Below, piece after piece: positions 20,694 through 32,676 of a stretch of DNA of 64,000 nt; position 1 is the stretch's first letter, and the number at the start of each line of letters is the position of its first letter. Both the position numbers and the translations under genes were made by a program. The notes beneath the pieces are model-generated. The model had not been told where the DNA came from, did not search any database, and saw only the letters and a list, made by a program, of their open reading frames with translations. This DNA comes from Ottelia alismoides (taxonomy: Eukaryota; Streptophyta; Magnoliopsida; Alismatales; Hydrocharitaceae), in NCBI GenBank assembly GCA_037367405.1, contig JAZKJV010008872.1:721001-785000 (forward strand), in the 5' to 3' direction.

Positions 20694-21660
20694 CATACTT
20701 GAATGACAATGCTGAGGTTTATTGATTGGATCCAACTATGCTGAGATTTTTCAATGTGGATCTAGAAGGTAAGTTGTCGTTTTAACCTGGAGTTCAAAGT
20801 AATATTCGTAGGATTTGATTGAGATTGAGAGCCAAGTTGGAGTTAAAATTTTAATGGATGCCTTTCTATTTTTCACATAAAAAATTTCGAAAACTGTAGA
20901 GTAGTTTGTTTAGATGCTTTCACTGATTTACCCTTAAATTCAGAGGCATGCCGATGACTTGTTTTTAACTATTGAATTGTTCAAGTGATCTATTTGTGAT
21001 ATGTTTTGATTACAAATTATACTAATCAGAATTGAATAAAAGGAGACCGTTGGATTCCATTGTTTCTCTTGTTTGCTCTGAGTTGGATCCGATTGAAAAT
21101 CGAACTGAGAAGTTTTTTTTCGTAGGGCATCCAACAGAAATCTTATTATTGAGGATCTTTCCCTCTGCTTCAGTTCGACCGATGTCGTTGTTCGATAATC
21201 AACACCGGAGGGTAACACAATCTGGAAAATCTGGAGCATTATGATCAGCCACCTTCATTTTTCCTGGACTCGACTGCAACATATCAAAGGACTTGTCTGG
21301 AGCGTTAATTCACACTTTTGAAGAACACGTGAGGAGCAACATCTCCCAGATCGAGCTTATAGCCACACGATCAGAATCCAATCCGACGCTCTTGAAGATC
21401 TGTCGCCCTACTGCTTAACTACTCACGCGCATCACGCGTGTAGATCGTCAGATTTTTTATGAACAAACCCTTAGAACTTTGTGTTGTGTGCAGGAGACCC
21501 CAAACGTTCTTGGTCATTCCAAACAAGTCCCTAGCAACTACTATCATGTGGCTGAGCACGTGCTACTTGTAGTTTGGCGCAATTGGCACTCTAGCTTCCT
21601 TTGTTTTGCGCTTGACACATCCAGAGTTCTGCCAAATTGCGAATATACCCTGTACTGCAA
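20694..21660. other. Stretch without recognised gene
   Basis: This is mixed-composition sequence. No frame longer than about 75 codons has family resemblance. Blocks near 21,320-21,440 (TCCCAGATCGAGCTTATAG, CACGCGCATCACGCGTG) read like the transcribed part of a plant LTR, possibly the remainder of Gy3. This is not demonstrated. Confidence 0.3.
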
Positions 21661-22591
21661 TATACTATCTTATATCATAAAATACATAGTATAATATGTG
21701 ATAAATAAAATTCAAAGTATAAAAATACATATAACTACCATATACTATACTAAATTTAGTATTAAATAATTTTAGAAAATAAAATATTTTCTATTTTTAT
21801 AAATTCTTTTAAAAAATAAAAAAATTATATAACAAACTTTAAAATCACATAAAAAGATACAAAAACTTACCTAAAAATCCTATAAAAATTACACTTAGCT
21901 TATTTTACCATATTTAAATAATAAAGTAAAAATAAAATAAGAATAGAATATTAAAACCAATAACAAATACAAAATTCATAAAAACATCAAAAATCCATAA
22001 CTAAATAAATAACAATCCCATAAAAATGCATAACATATTGTTTCGAAGATAACTTCATCTACTTTCTAATAAAAATAATATAAAAATATTTTATTACTGT
22101 TTGCTGCCTTAAAAATTCAAAATACAATTCTATTTTTAATAAAGACTTAATTTTTCCTATTAAAAATAATCCAAATTCCAAAAAATTCTAAAAACAATTT
22201 TAAAAATCCATAAAAACAGAAAATAAAAATAACAGATAAAATAACAATAAAATTTAAAAAAAAGTTATCGAAATATTTTCTAAAATAATAAAAAATTCAC
22301 GAAATTACTTGAAAAATCACAAAAATAATATAAAATTCATTAAAAATCAAATAAAAATCCATAAAATTCCCAAAAAATAAATTATAAATTAGGAGCCCAT
22401 GTACCTTAGTTTGTCTATAGTTTAACCCTAGTTTGTAATAGTTTGCCTCCCCGAGTTCGACACTCCCATGCTTAATCGTTATAACCAAAAATTCAATCTT
22501 TTCTGGTAAAACTCACCCGGTCGATACAACGACCGTGAACTCTTTTCCGTCTCTTTTGCAGGAATAAAGAAGTGATCATGTGGCGTTTTTC
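21661..22591. other. A/T-rich stretch without gene
   Basis: The sequence is dominated by AAAATCCATAAAA-like words on the plus strand. The complement of this style is seen in the U5 part of the Gy4 LTR, so it may be an old inverted LTR piece. It ends at the abrupt start of Gy4 LTR homology near 22,592. Confidence 0.3.
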
Positions 22592-24084
22592 GCTTCCCTC
22601 CAGTTCTAGTCTCCTCCGTCCATCATCAGGAGGGGCCTTGAGCGTCAGATCCAACTGAGAATCTCGTCTGCACCCTCCATCGCCGAAGCGGTATTCTTGC
22701 ATCCCAGACTTTTGATGATAAGTGGAATGCCATCGCCCATTGGATCGTGTATAATAAAGGGTAACTTGCACTTAGGCCATTATCTTTCCTATCTTTATTA
22801 TTCGGTCCTGTAAATAATTGTAGTAGTTTAAAATAGTTTGGTAATGTTGTAGTCAGACCCTTGCACTTCACTCTATTTGCACTTTAGTCCCACTCCACTG
22901 AACTCACGTGTTGTCTCACATGCTTGTATGGTGTATTGGCATGTTATGCCCATGTGCTCTTGATTGTTATGCTTTGAATAGAAACTTTTGGGTATTTGCA
23001 GTTATACCCTTGTGCGTGGTGTATTGAATATGTGCGTGAATTAATTGGATAAATTGCAAATCGAGCCCTAAACTTTTTACTTATGTTATTATTTGGCCCT
23101 GAAACTTTTAATTAATTGCAAGTAGGTCCCTTTGTGCTGTGTGTGTTGTTTTTAATCAAATAATTACTAAAATAACTCCAAAAATTCCATAAAAAGTTTA
23201 GTTAGCTCCTGCTAAAACGTAATATTTATGGCAATTTTTAATACTCAATTTAGTTTTATTTGACATTTTATAAAAATAAAAAACCTTTAAATAATATTCT
23301 GTCTATTTTCTAAAATACCAAAAAATATAAAAAATGGTCTAAAAAATTCCATAAAATTTTCTATGCTCTCGTTTTGTGTGTTTTCATTTCAGTACTTTTT
23401 TTGTTGCATTATCCTTTATAAAAACCCGAAAAAGCTAAAATCCTAATAATCTTATAAAAATAATTAGAAATTCTAGAAAAATAAAAAAATGGGATTTCAG
23501 TTGATATAGTTAAATATTTTTATTTGCTTTTTCATAAAAATCACACCCAGGACTATGAGGCATTTTTACTATTTTAAACTTGCCTTTTAGTCCATGTTGT
23601 ACAATATTTCCCTATTTTTATTTTGCTTTATTTTTATAAAACCATATAAAAATTGGAAAAATACAATAAATTCACCAATAATATCTGAATATTTGAAAAT
23701 CACAAAAATATTTGTACTTTCTATTTTTGAGCATTTATAGACTTAATAAAAATGGTTGAGGCTTGCCTTCACTTAGTTTATTTTATTTGTGTTGCTTGTT
23801 TTCTCAATTTTGAAAATATAAAAAATAGCAAATTAAAAACCACAAAAATATGCCTTTTATTTTCTGATTAGGACTACTTTCATACATTTCCGTGCTCCTT
23901 AAGTTTGACCCTAGTCGCTATACCAGGTTAAATAAACATCAGAGACCGCTAACATTGATTTTCATGCTTGCTTGTTTTATTTGTGTGGTCTTGATTTTTC
24001 TTGTTGAGTTGACCTATTGATTGGATTAACAATGGCCCTTTCTCATTTTTCATACTTAACCCTAGTCAGCAGGTCGCTCATCAG
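22592..24084 (+). mobile_element. Gy4 5' LTR, left part missing
   Basis: From CTTCCCTCCAGTTCTAGTCT onward it matches 36,136-36,935 of the Gy4 3' LTR (CCATCATCAGGAGG, AAGTGGAATGCCATC, GTGTATAATAAAGGGTAAC). It continues about 666 bp further to the terminus GGTCGCTCATCA, three bases before the PBS. Combining both copies gives an original LTR of about 3.3 kb; this copy lacks roughly the first 1.9 kb. Confidence 0.85.
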
Positions 24085-24087
24085 AGT

Positions 24088-24101
24088 GGCGCCGTTGCCG
24101 C
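24088..24101 (+). other. Gy4 primer binding site, tRNA-Asp type
   Basis: TGGCGCCGTTGCCG is complementary to the 3' end of plant tRNA-Asp, which is the known primer of Athila-group elements. It lies three bases after the LTR end. The match breaks after 14 bases. Confidence 0.85.
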
Positions 24102-25492
24102 TAAGCAAGGCTTAATAGTCGATTTTCAACCTTTTGATTTATTTTGATATCTATCTTTTATAACTGTGTTCTGACCCATTTCGGTTTCTCTTTTTGTACG
24201 AGGAACCGTCCGAGTACGCCTTGGAGGAGAACCGCATCCGAGGAGGAGTAGGAGCTATAGCAAAGATAGTTATAGCTGATATTAGCATATAGTAGTATAT
24301 TTCCAGCAAACTCTCTATTATTATAATAATACAGGACCTTAGACACTTGGACTTGGTCATATATTGGGGTATGTTTTGCCGAGCACCGGTATGCTCGGGG
24401 GACCTCATTGTTGTTTTTCATCTGTTTTGATTTTCTTCGCTTTTTATTCCTTTGATTCTCGAAGAACTTGGCCCCTAGACTTAGGAATTTCTATGGTTGT
24501 GACGTAATTCATTAAGGCCCAATCCCTAGCTATTTGCTTGCACCTATTGTTCGTAATTGTACCTTATTAAAAATCATTAATAAAAAGTTAACTTGGTCGT
24601 TTTAGTGATCACGTGCCGCTAGAGGCCATATACAACGCGTGCAGGATCCGTTGTGGAGGACACCGATCGGCATCAGAGATCGGACTTAAACCTCTCTCTC
24701 TGACTAGTTAGCAACTATTCTTTGCGATCTTAGAAATTACTCATCTAAGGTTGGTTTTTTATTGCATCATTTAGATTAGTTTACATTTCTGTCTTTAATA
24801 TATTCGTGGAAAACCTTGCATGTAGAGTGCTGGAGTCAGGTACGCCTTTCTTACTTTGCATGCATCATAAGTTTTGATCGTGCATCGGTTTTTTGACTTC
24901 TCCACCCAGTTTTGGAATTCAAATAATAAAGAGATCAAAAATTTCGTTAGGCATTTGTTTGATTATTGAAAAAGACTTGAAAAGAGATAACCATAAAATT
25001 GGGAGTGCTAAACAAACTTGATCCTAAAAGATACCTCATTTAAAAATCTATCTTGGAAGAGTTATCGCCTTATTGTTTGGTTTGCTTGCGCAAAAGAGTG
25101 ACAAGCACACTAGGATAGAGCCATACATGAACTCTCATTAGACTACTGGTCTTGGGGTTAGTCATTCTCCAGTGAGGATCACTTCGACCTCCAGTAAAGC
25201 AGACCACGATATCCTTAACAGAACGAGTTGATTGGGTAGCTGGGAAACGATCCACAACTTGTATTAGCTGGGAAAGATCTAGCTTCAGGATCGGGACAGT
25301 CTCTTGGGAGCATCGGGTTCCTACCATCTCGCTTAATCGCCCTACTAGACTGAATTATCACCTAAATAAAATTAACAAGATAAACGACCGAACCTCCACG
25401 GTCATCAACTAAGCATTGTGTAGGTGAATTGGGGGTTTGATTGCTGATCTTGTTTGTTTCCAGATCCCATCTGCCTCTTATTCCATATCACA
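24102..25492 (+). other. Gy4 leader
   Basis: There is no gene in this stretch. Segments match the Gy2 leader in the same order: CCAGCAAACT...ATAATACAGGAC near 24,310, GTGCCGCTAGAGGCC near 24,615 and GAGTGCTGGAGTC near 24,828. A long untranslated leader before gag is usual for this group. Confidence 0.75.
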
Positions 25493-28180
25493 ATGATGGG
25501 CTGGAGGTCCCTTAGGAAACCTTTGGCAACACCACTTCCCAGCACTCCGCCCAATTCATCTAGGTAGGTTTAGGAGAGCTAAGGCCTGCTCTCCGAACCC
25601 AAGTTCGACTCTGCCATGTTGCCCCTCGATCACCCTTCTTTCAGTCCCGAGGTGCCTGAGCAGAGACCAACACTGATATTTGTTCATTTGATGGCACCAG
25701 AGTTCAGGTCTTTTGCCTTCGCAGAGACCTGTGAGATGGCCAATACTGAAGAGCGTACCGATAGACAACCCTAGAGTACCACGTATATTCTAGACCAGGG
25801 TGCCGTCAACAACACACTTCTAGCCTCCCTGGAGACGATGTAGAGGTAGATTAGAGGCCGGGGAGCCTTCATGGTAGAGGTACACAGAAAGATGGCACAA
25901 ATGCGAGCCGATAGAGGAGAGTCGTACCGAGCAGGCGGTTGAGAGATTCCAAAGGGTGGAGGAGTAGATGAAGGACATCCTGAGGAGCCGCATGAGCCCG
26001 TCTGACCAGCTAGTCCGATGAGGGAATTGCACAACCCTAGTGCGACCCTTACTCACCTTTGGATCCAGCATACGGCGATTCTGGGAGACTTCAAGCTCCC
26101 TGCCCATACCATTCAGCTCTAGACCAAGTTCCATGGGCTTGCCACTGAGGAGCCGCATCTACACCTGTAGGAGTTCGAGATGATCTGCTGCACTGTCCAT
26201 GACAGATTCATGGATTAGGATATCATCATGATGATGGTGTTTCCATTCTCCCTCGTCGATAGAGAAGCCTACTGGTTGAATCCTTTGGGGAGATGCGTGA
26301 GTTTGTACTGGAATAAGTACCATCCACTCGACCGGACGAACACATCACAAGCTCTGGTCAACAATTTCTCCATGATCCCTAACGAGCAGTTCCATGAGGT
26401 GTGGGATCGATTTTGTGAGTTCATTGACTGACATCCACATCACAACATTTCCAAGCCCAACTTAGTACAGAGCTTCTTTTGTGGGCTGACACCGGAGCTG
26501 CAGGGTCTTATGAATGCTTCTTGTGGGGGCTCCTATTTTGCCAAGGATGAAGATCAGGTCTGGGTCGTCTATGAGGAGATGGATGAGAACAATACAGTGA
26601 TGTCCCAAATAAGGCTCTACACTTGGATGAAGACTCCACCCCAGGCCGTGACCTACCACTGGATATCACGGGTTGATGAGGGTCCATTCACTTCTTTGTC
26701 AACAATAGCACAGGCAGAGTCATCAGCCGCTGATTTGGGCATTATCAGTGAAAAGCTGGACCGCATTGAGATCATCGAGAAGAAGCAGTGCCAGGGCTCT
26801 CAGATTGATCAATTGGCACAGCCCTTGAGTGACCTGAAGACCCAGCTCATGTGCCTCTAGGAGGCACAGACAGCTTCTCAGCCCCATTTCAGGTCACGGG
26901 CTGATCCTAGCAGCAGCGGCTCGTCCCAGCACTCCGCCCAACACCGACAGGTTCACCACATCTAGGAGGAAACGGTCCAGCATTTGCAGCACCAGTACTC
27001 TTAGCCACCACCATCTCAGGACACCTAGATGGCGGTGTACCAACAGGATCATCCAATAGCAGTTCTTCCTCCACCCCCTACGAGCAGGAGCCGTTGATGG
27101 AAGTCAACAGTATTTGATATGACCGACAGCAGCCCGAGATCTGCCGAGATCATCCTAGATTCAGGTGGTCAACCGGAGGTACCTCATCCCAACAACAACC
27201 TCTAGTTAAGGGTGGACAGTCCAGTTAGTCTCAACAGCAGCCCCATTACTGCCAGCCGCCTTCCTACCTGTATCAGTCGGGTCTTTATCCCCACCAACAG
27301 GGACAACAATGGAGGCAGCACCAGCAGCAACCTCAGCAGCAATATTCTCAGCCTCCCCCCTCACCAGTTGTAGTAGCAGCCTCACTTTCAGAGAGGCAAC
27401 CCATCTGGTTCTAATGGGTCAGCCTATGAGAACTCAACCCTTGACGATCTAGATCTCCTACTCTCAGACTAGCATGCATCCTTTAGGCGTGAGATGGATG
27501 AGTTTCACCAGGAGATGAGGGAGATCATCAAGGGAAAGGCCACGATACCTGCTCAAATTGAGCCCAACTTGAACAATTTCAGAAGGAAATCGGAGCAGGT
27601 ACAGTTCACAAAGACCACCACTCCTAGTCGTTTATTGGGTCACGTTTCTTCATATACATTTGATGCTGATTTTGTGTCACTTAGGAGCGGTAGGATGCCA
27701 GCTGGCAGTGCCTCATCTAAGCGAGGACACCACGAGCACCAAACGAGGAGGATAGCGGTACTGATGCCACTAAGGATGATGATGACGATGGTGATGAAGC
27801 CATCAAGTATGTTGATCCAACTGACAGTACTGAGGTCGTCGTTTCTCCTAATGCAGAGGGTGGTACTGATGCCACCATACCAGATGATGCTGAGCCAGAG
27901 TGCAGTGTTGATGTCGCAATTTCTGATGCCGTTGGAGGTACTGAGGCCACCCCTTTTATTCCAGTTGTGTCACCTTCAGTTCTTGTATCTCAGGGCATTA
28001 TGAAAAATACCAAAATAATAATAATAAAAAGGTTTATTCATCTTCGAATCCATCTATGATGATTGATGATACTTGTATGGATTCCATGCCTTCTCAGCAG
28101 TTGGAACCTCTTCCTAGTCCTCTATTTGAGGAGGGACCAACCATTCCCTTCCCTTAAGCACTCCGCTTGGTAAAAAAAGA
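25493..28180 (+). pseudogene. Gy4 gag
   Basis: ATGATG at 25493 starts MMGWRSLRKPL, matching Gy2, and decides the start. The capsid region (about 26,030-26,860) includes ILGDFKLPA, FSLVDREAYWL, LVNNFSMIPNEQFHEVWDRF, FFCGLTPELQGLM and YFAKDEDQVWVVYEEMDEN. A Q-rich part (27,150-27,370) is followed by EMDEFHQEMREIIKGKA near 27,494 and an acidic linker with GGTDAT- and GGTEAT-like repeats in another frame. It is broken by many stops, several of them TAG where relatives have CAG (for example 26858-26860). Confidence 0.85.
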
Positions 28181-29176
28181 AAATCCAGTAAAAGATCAGT
28201 AGTTAGAGTTTAGCCAGCAGATGATTGATAGATTCCATATCTAGCTGACTCTATAAGAGACACTTGAGAACATCCCTCTCTTCCAGAATAACTTGAGAGA
28301 GAAAAACACTATCCGCAGGAAGAAGAAGAATCATCAGGCAAAAATCCATGTACTGACCCGTGCCACTTGCTTCACTATTCAGAACCGTCTGCCAGCCAAG
28401 AGGCCAGATGCAGGAGGTCCATATGACAGATGCCACCTTCATGAGCAGAGATTTGACCGTACTCTATTAGATAAAGACTCTTCCATCAAACTCCTCCTGG
28501 TAGCCTTACTCGATCGATTCAAGTTTAACCCTCTTCGACAGAGCATCACAGTCCTTCAGTTTGCTGATAGATCCGTCAAGAGGCCGAAAGGGGTTGTTGA
28601 AGGAGTGGTCATCACAGTTCAGGGCCTGAAATTCCTAGTTTCGTTGTGTTGGACATGGAGATCCCTGAATCTGTGACCGATACCCCCATCATTCTAGGAC
28701 GTCCATTCTTGTCCACAGCCAAAGAAGTGCCCGATCATGATAGCAGGAAGGTATACTTTCGCGTTGAGGGTGAGAGTATACAAATAAAGACGATCGATGA
28801 GACCAGAGCATGAGACTCAGCTTGTTCAGAGCAGTTTAGTGATGCAGAGCAAACGACAGAGGTAGAGCGAGATGTCCACCAGGAGTGTGACTTTATGATC
28901 ACTGATGATGAAGCCGCTTGGTCAGATCCCATTTCACGAGTCCTTCTCTCACCTCCAGATGTCGTAGATTCACAGTTTTCAGCAGAGGAGAGTTTGGAGA
29001 GCACACTCTTGATCGAGGACACTTTTGAGGTTGACGATCGTGTTCAGGATAGTGAGGTATAATATATATCTTGTGATTCTAATTCAGATATATCGGAGTC
29101 AGACATAGACTGGGCAGAATTTAATGACTTATTACCTTGTCTGATTTCCCCAGAGCCAGCAGCTAGGGTAGAGACC
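28181..29176 (+). pseudogene. Gy4 retropepsin and acidic linker
   Basis: TIRRKKKNHQAKIHV and FTIQNRLPAKRPDAG lead to FDRTLLDKDSSIKLL near 28,470. The catalytic D-S-G is D-K-D, so the enzyme is inactive. TVLQFADRSVKRPKGVVEG and TPIILGRPFLSTAKE follow, the latter in another frame near 28,690. An acidic stretch rich in Asp, Glu and Ser runs to about 29,150. Confidence 0.82.
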
Positions 29177-30359
29177 GTGCCAGGATCGAGTACAGATACA
29201 CCAGCAGGGCGGTCTTCACCAGTTTCACAAGATCAACGAGAGTTCTCTCATACAGATCTGGTTGCTTTCACTCAGACTTTTCAGTGGCCAGATTTGCCAG
29301 CTCCTAGTTGTCCTGAATTGAAGCCTTTGCCGCAGTCGCTGAAGTATAGATTCCTTACGGGTGAGCATGATACGTACCCAATCATTATCTTAGCAGATTT
29401 GACCGAAAATCTAGAATGTAATTTGATGAAGGTTCTTGAAAAAAAATTGCAAGGCAATGGGATGGAGTCTAGATGATTTCCATGGGATAAGTCTAGCCCT
29501 GTGCTCCCACCATATCTATCTCGAAGAGGATGCTCAGACATCGCGTGAGTTCCAGTGACGGCTGAACCCGAATCTTCGAGAGGTGGTCATGAAGGAATTA
29601 TCGAAATGGTGGTGTACCGATTTTATCTACCCCATCTTCAACTCAAAGTGGGTTACTCTATTACATGTGGTGCCCAAGAAGGAGGACATCACTACAGTTG
29701 TGAGTGAGTCTGGAGAGGAGATATCTACCCAGGTATCTACTTCTTGGAGGGTCTTTGTGGACTATAGACGATTGTATCATGCCACCAAGAAGGATCATTT
29801 CCCGTTTTCTTTTATTGATCATATTATGGAGAGGCTAGCTGGGAAGAGTCACTATTGTTTTCTTGATGGGTACTCCGGCTATAATCAGGTGGCCGTAGCG
29901 CCCGAAGACCAGGATAAAATGGAATAAACCTTTCCATTTGGGACTTACGCTTTCATGCGGATGCCCTTTGGTCTATGTAACGCTCCAGTGACATTCCAAA
30001 GGTGCATGTTGTCCATATTCTCGGACATGGTGGGTGACTATTTCGAGGTCTTGATGGATGACTTTTCGATCTACAACGACCAATTCGATGCTTGTCTTGA
30101 TTTCTTAGACCGTGTTCTTCATCGCTACATAGAGGTTCATCTTGTCCTGTCTTGGGAGAAGAGTCACTTCATGGTGACTCAAGGGATGGTGCTTGGTCAT
30201 ATCATCTCCACAAAGGCATGGAGGTTGATCCAGCCAAGGTGGATATCATCAAGACACTCAATCCATCATCCAACTTGTGACAGTTACGGTCTTTTCTGGG
30301 GCATGTTAGTTTCTACCGATGTTTCATTCATGACTTCAGCCGGATTTCCTGACCGTTGA
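29177..30359 (+). pseudogene. Gy4 reverse transcriptase
   Basis: The linker motifs ELKPLPQSLKYRFL and KVLEKKLQG are followed by RT. VDYRRLYHATKKDHF, FLDGYSGYNQVAVAPEDQDK, RMPFGLCNAPVTFQRCML and VLMDDFSIYN (active-site Asp pair intact, near 30,057) are readable, then HLVLSWEKSHFMV and GMVLGHIIS. A TAA at about 29,925 and a frameshift near 30,215 interrupt it. Confidence 0.87.
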
Positions 30360-30860
30360 CTGATCTGCTGAAGAAAGACACTGAGCTCACTGTAGATGAT
30401 AAGTGTCTTGCGTCATATGAGACTCTCAAGAACCTAGTTGTTGAGGCTACTATCCTTTGGCTGCCTGATTGGTCTCTCCCATTCGAGATCTTGACGGATA
30501 CCACTGATTTTTCCACGGGGGCCGTGCTAGGACAGAGGAGGGATGGAGTACCATTTGCCATTCACTATGCTAGTCGTACATTGGATGTCGAGCAATGGAA
30601 CTACACTGTCACAGAGAAAGAGAAGCGAGCCGTAGTTTTTGTCTTGGACAAATGTTGATCATATATTCTAGGATCCAAAGTGACTATCTTTACTGATCAT
30701 ACCATCATCAGATACCTCATGGAAAAGAAGGACGCCAAAGCGATACTAACTAGATGGATCCTTCTACTCTAGGAGTTTGATATTGAGGTTAAGGATAAAC
30801 CTGGAGTCAAGAATGTGGTGGCACATCATCTCTCCTGTTTGGAAAATCTTGAGGAATCTG
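30356..30860 (+). pseudogene. Gy4 RNase H and tether
   Basis: LPFEILTDTTDFSTGAVLGQ carries the first catalytic Asp. HYASRTLDVEQWNYTVTEKE contains the Glu, and FTDHTIIRYLMEKK has the Asp that is lost in Gy2. TAG at 30770-30772 precedes EFDIEVKDKPGVKNVV at the same codon as in Gy2. A TGA at about 30,657 also breaks it. Confidence 0.82.
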
Positions 30861-32191
30861 AGCAGACAGACCTTCCCAGATGAGGCGATCCTTGCTATCA
30901 CCTCTCTCCCATGGTACGCCGATATTATGAACTATCTTATTGCCAAGAAAGTTCCACAAGGTTGGTCCAGGCAACGACTTGAGACCTTCTTTGTGAAGGA
31001 CAAGTCTTACAATTGGGAGGATCGCATCCTTTATCCTGAAGGAGGGTATAACGTATGGAGTCAGTGCATTCCTCCAGAGGAGCACCACAACATCCTCACT
31101 TACTGCCAAAAGCTTGAGGCAGGAGGACATCATTCTGGGAGGAGAACAACATAGAAAGTTCTTCAATCCAGCCTATGGTGGCCAACCCTCTTCAAGGATT
31201 CTGATGAATTCGTGTAGAGGTTTACTGGCTATTAGTGGATGGGCACTTGTGGACAACGTGATATTATGCCGATGTAGCCCATTCACTTCTGTGAGGTCTT
31301 TGATGCATGGGGCATTGATTTCATGCGTCCATTCCCTAAAGGTCAGGGATTTGAGTACCTTCTGTTGGCTGTCGATTATGTGAGTCGTTGGGTTGAGGCC
31401 ATACCGGCCCGAACCGTAGATGCTAAGACTGTTTGCAAATTTTGGAGGAAGAATATCATTTCACGGTTCGGGGTGCCTAGAGTATTGATATCTGACGGGG
31501 GTCTCATTTTATCAACAACAAGGTAAAGTCCCTTGCTAACGAGTTCAACATAAACCATCGAGTTGCCACTCCATATCATCCTCAGACCAATGGTCTTGAT
31601 GAAATATCGAACAGGGAGATCAAGATGATACTGTAGAAGGTAGTTCGTCCAGACCGAAAGGATTGTTGATAGCTTTTGGACTCGGTCTTGTGGGCATATC
31701 GGACTTCCTTCAAGACTCCTTTAGGTACATCTCCCTTTCGCCTCGTTTATGGTAAGACATTCCTTTTACATGTTGAGATTAAGCATAAGTCAATATGGGT
31801 TGTTACTGATATATTATTGGATCCAGAGAGATTAGATGATCAAAGGAAGGAAGAATATGCAGCCTTGGAGGAGCTTGGAGATACAACCTTTACGAACAAC
31901 CTACAATATAAAGAGCGGGTAAATATATGGCATGATTCTCATATCAACCATAAGCCATTTGAGCCAGATCAGAGAGTATAGTTGTTTGATGCTAGGCTTA
32001 GATTATTTCAAGGGAAGTTGCAAAGTAAGTGGAAAGGACCATACCTGGTACGCAAGGTGCATGACAATGGTAGTACTGGTATATCTGAGATGTCATCTAA
32101 GTCCACCTTTCGCGTCAACGATTAGCGCCTCAAGCCATATTTAGATCATGATCCGCTGATCGTCGACGTCACCCCGATTCATTTTGCATGA
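30861..32191 (+). pseudogene. Gy4 integrase
   Basis: It starts with the linker FPDEAILAITSLPWYADI and the zinc-finger remnant (YCQKLEAGGHHSG; the CxxC pair is degraded). Core motifs are [20 protein letters not shown] (first Asp, near 31,318) and RVLISDGG (second Asp, near 31,490). A frameshift follows, and the HPQTNG region at about 31,570-31,620 lies in another frame. The C-terminal part includes LLDPERLDDQRKEEY and RVNIWHDSHINHKPF. It ends at TGA 32189-32191. Confidence 0.85.
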
Positions 32192-32325
32192 GTTGTGGTT
32201 TTTGGCTCACATGAGTTTCATCTCGTTAGTGATTATCACTGTCTTCCACCTTGTATAGAACCATATGTCTATATCATCTCATTTTTTAGTCTAACAACCC
32301 ATCTGCATCTTGTGATTATGCTACA

Positions 32326-32676
32326 CTTAGGGTGTACTTTACCCTAAATATAGGGGGGGTATCAGATTTTTTATTATTCTTTTGATTCTTTTTACCTCTA
32401 TTTTGCTGCCTATACTTAGGGATACTTTACCCAAAGTATAGGGGAGGTACACCCTGCACATTCTTTCAATCGATTTTCTTTTTGAATACTGTCTGCTATA
32501 CTTAGGATTACTTGATCCTAAGTATAGGGGGAATCACCGAAATCTATTCATTCTATTCTTTGATTCGTCGTTGTAGTATAGCCCTCCTTTTCAATTCCCA
32601 ATACTAAGAACGAGTTATGTCATCTTCATCGCTCTTTGTTAATTCTGAGGACATCGTCCGAACTAAGTATGGGGGG
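32326..32676 (+). repeat. Gy4 array of four stem-loops with PPT-like arms
   Basis: Stem-loops lie at 32326-32349 (CTTAGGGT/ACCCTAAA), 32415-32440, 32501-32522 (CTTAGGAT/ATCCTAAG) and 32604-32668 (long loop, arms with ACGAGTTATGTC and GACATCGTCCG). The downstream runs are TATAGGGGGGG, AGTATAGGGGAGG, AGTATAGGGGG and AGTATGGGGGG. Spacing is about 85-100 bp. Confidence 0.9.

Noticed and set aside
21440..21620. Possible Helitron or DNA transposon end around the GCACGTGC and GGCGCAATTGGC words
   Set aside because: No terminal CTRR hairpin, terminal inverted repeat or target duplication could be paired.
24088..24101. Possible tRNA gene fragment (tRNA-Asp 3' end complement)
   Set aside because: Only 14 bases match and the position right after the LTR end is that of a primer binding site.
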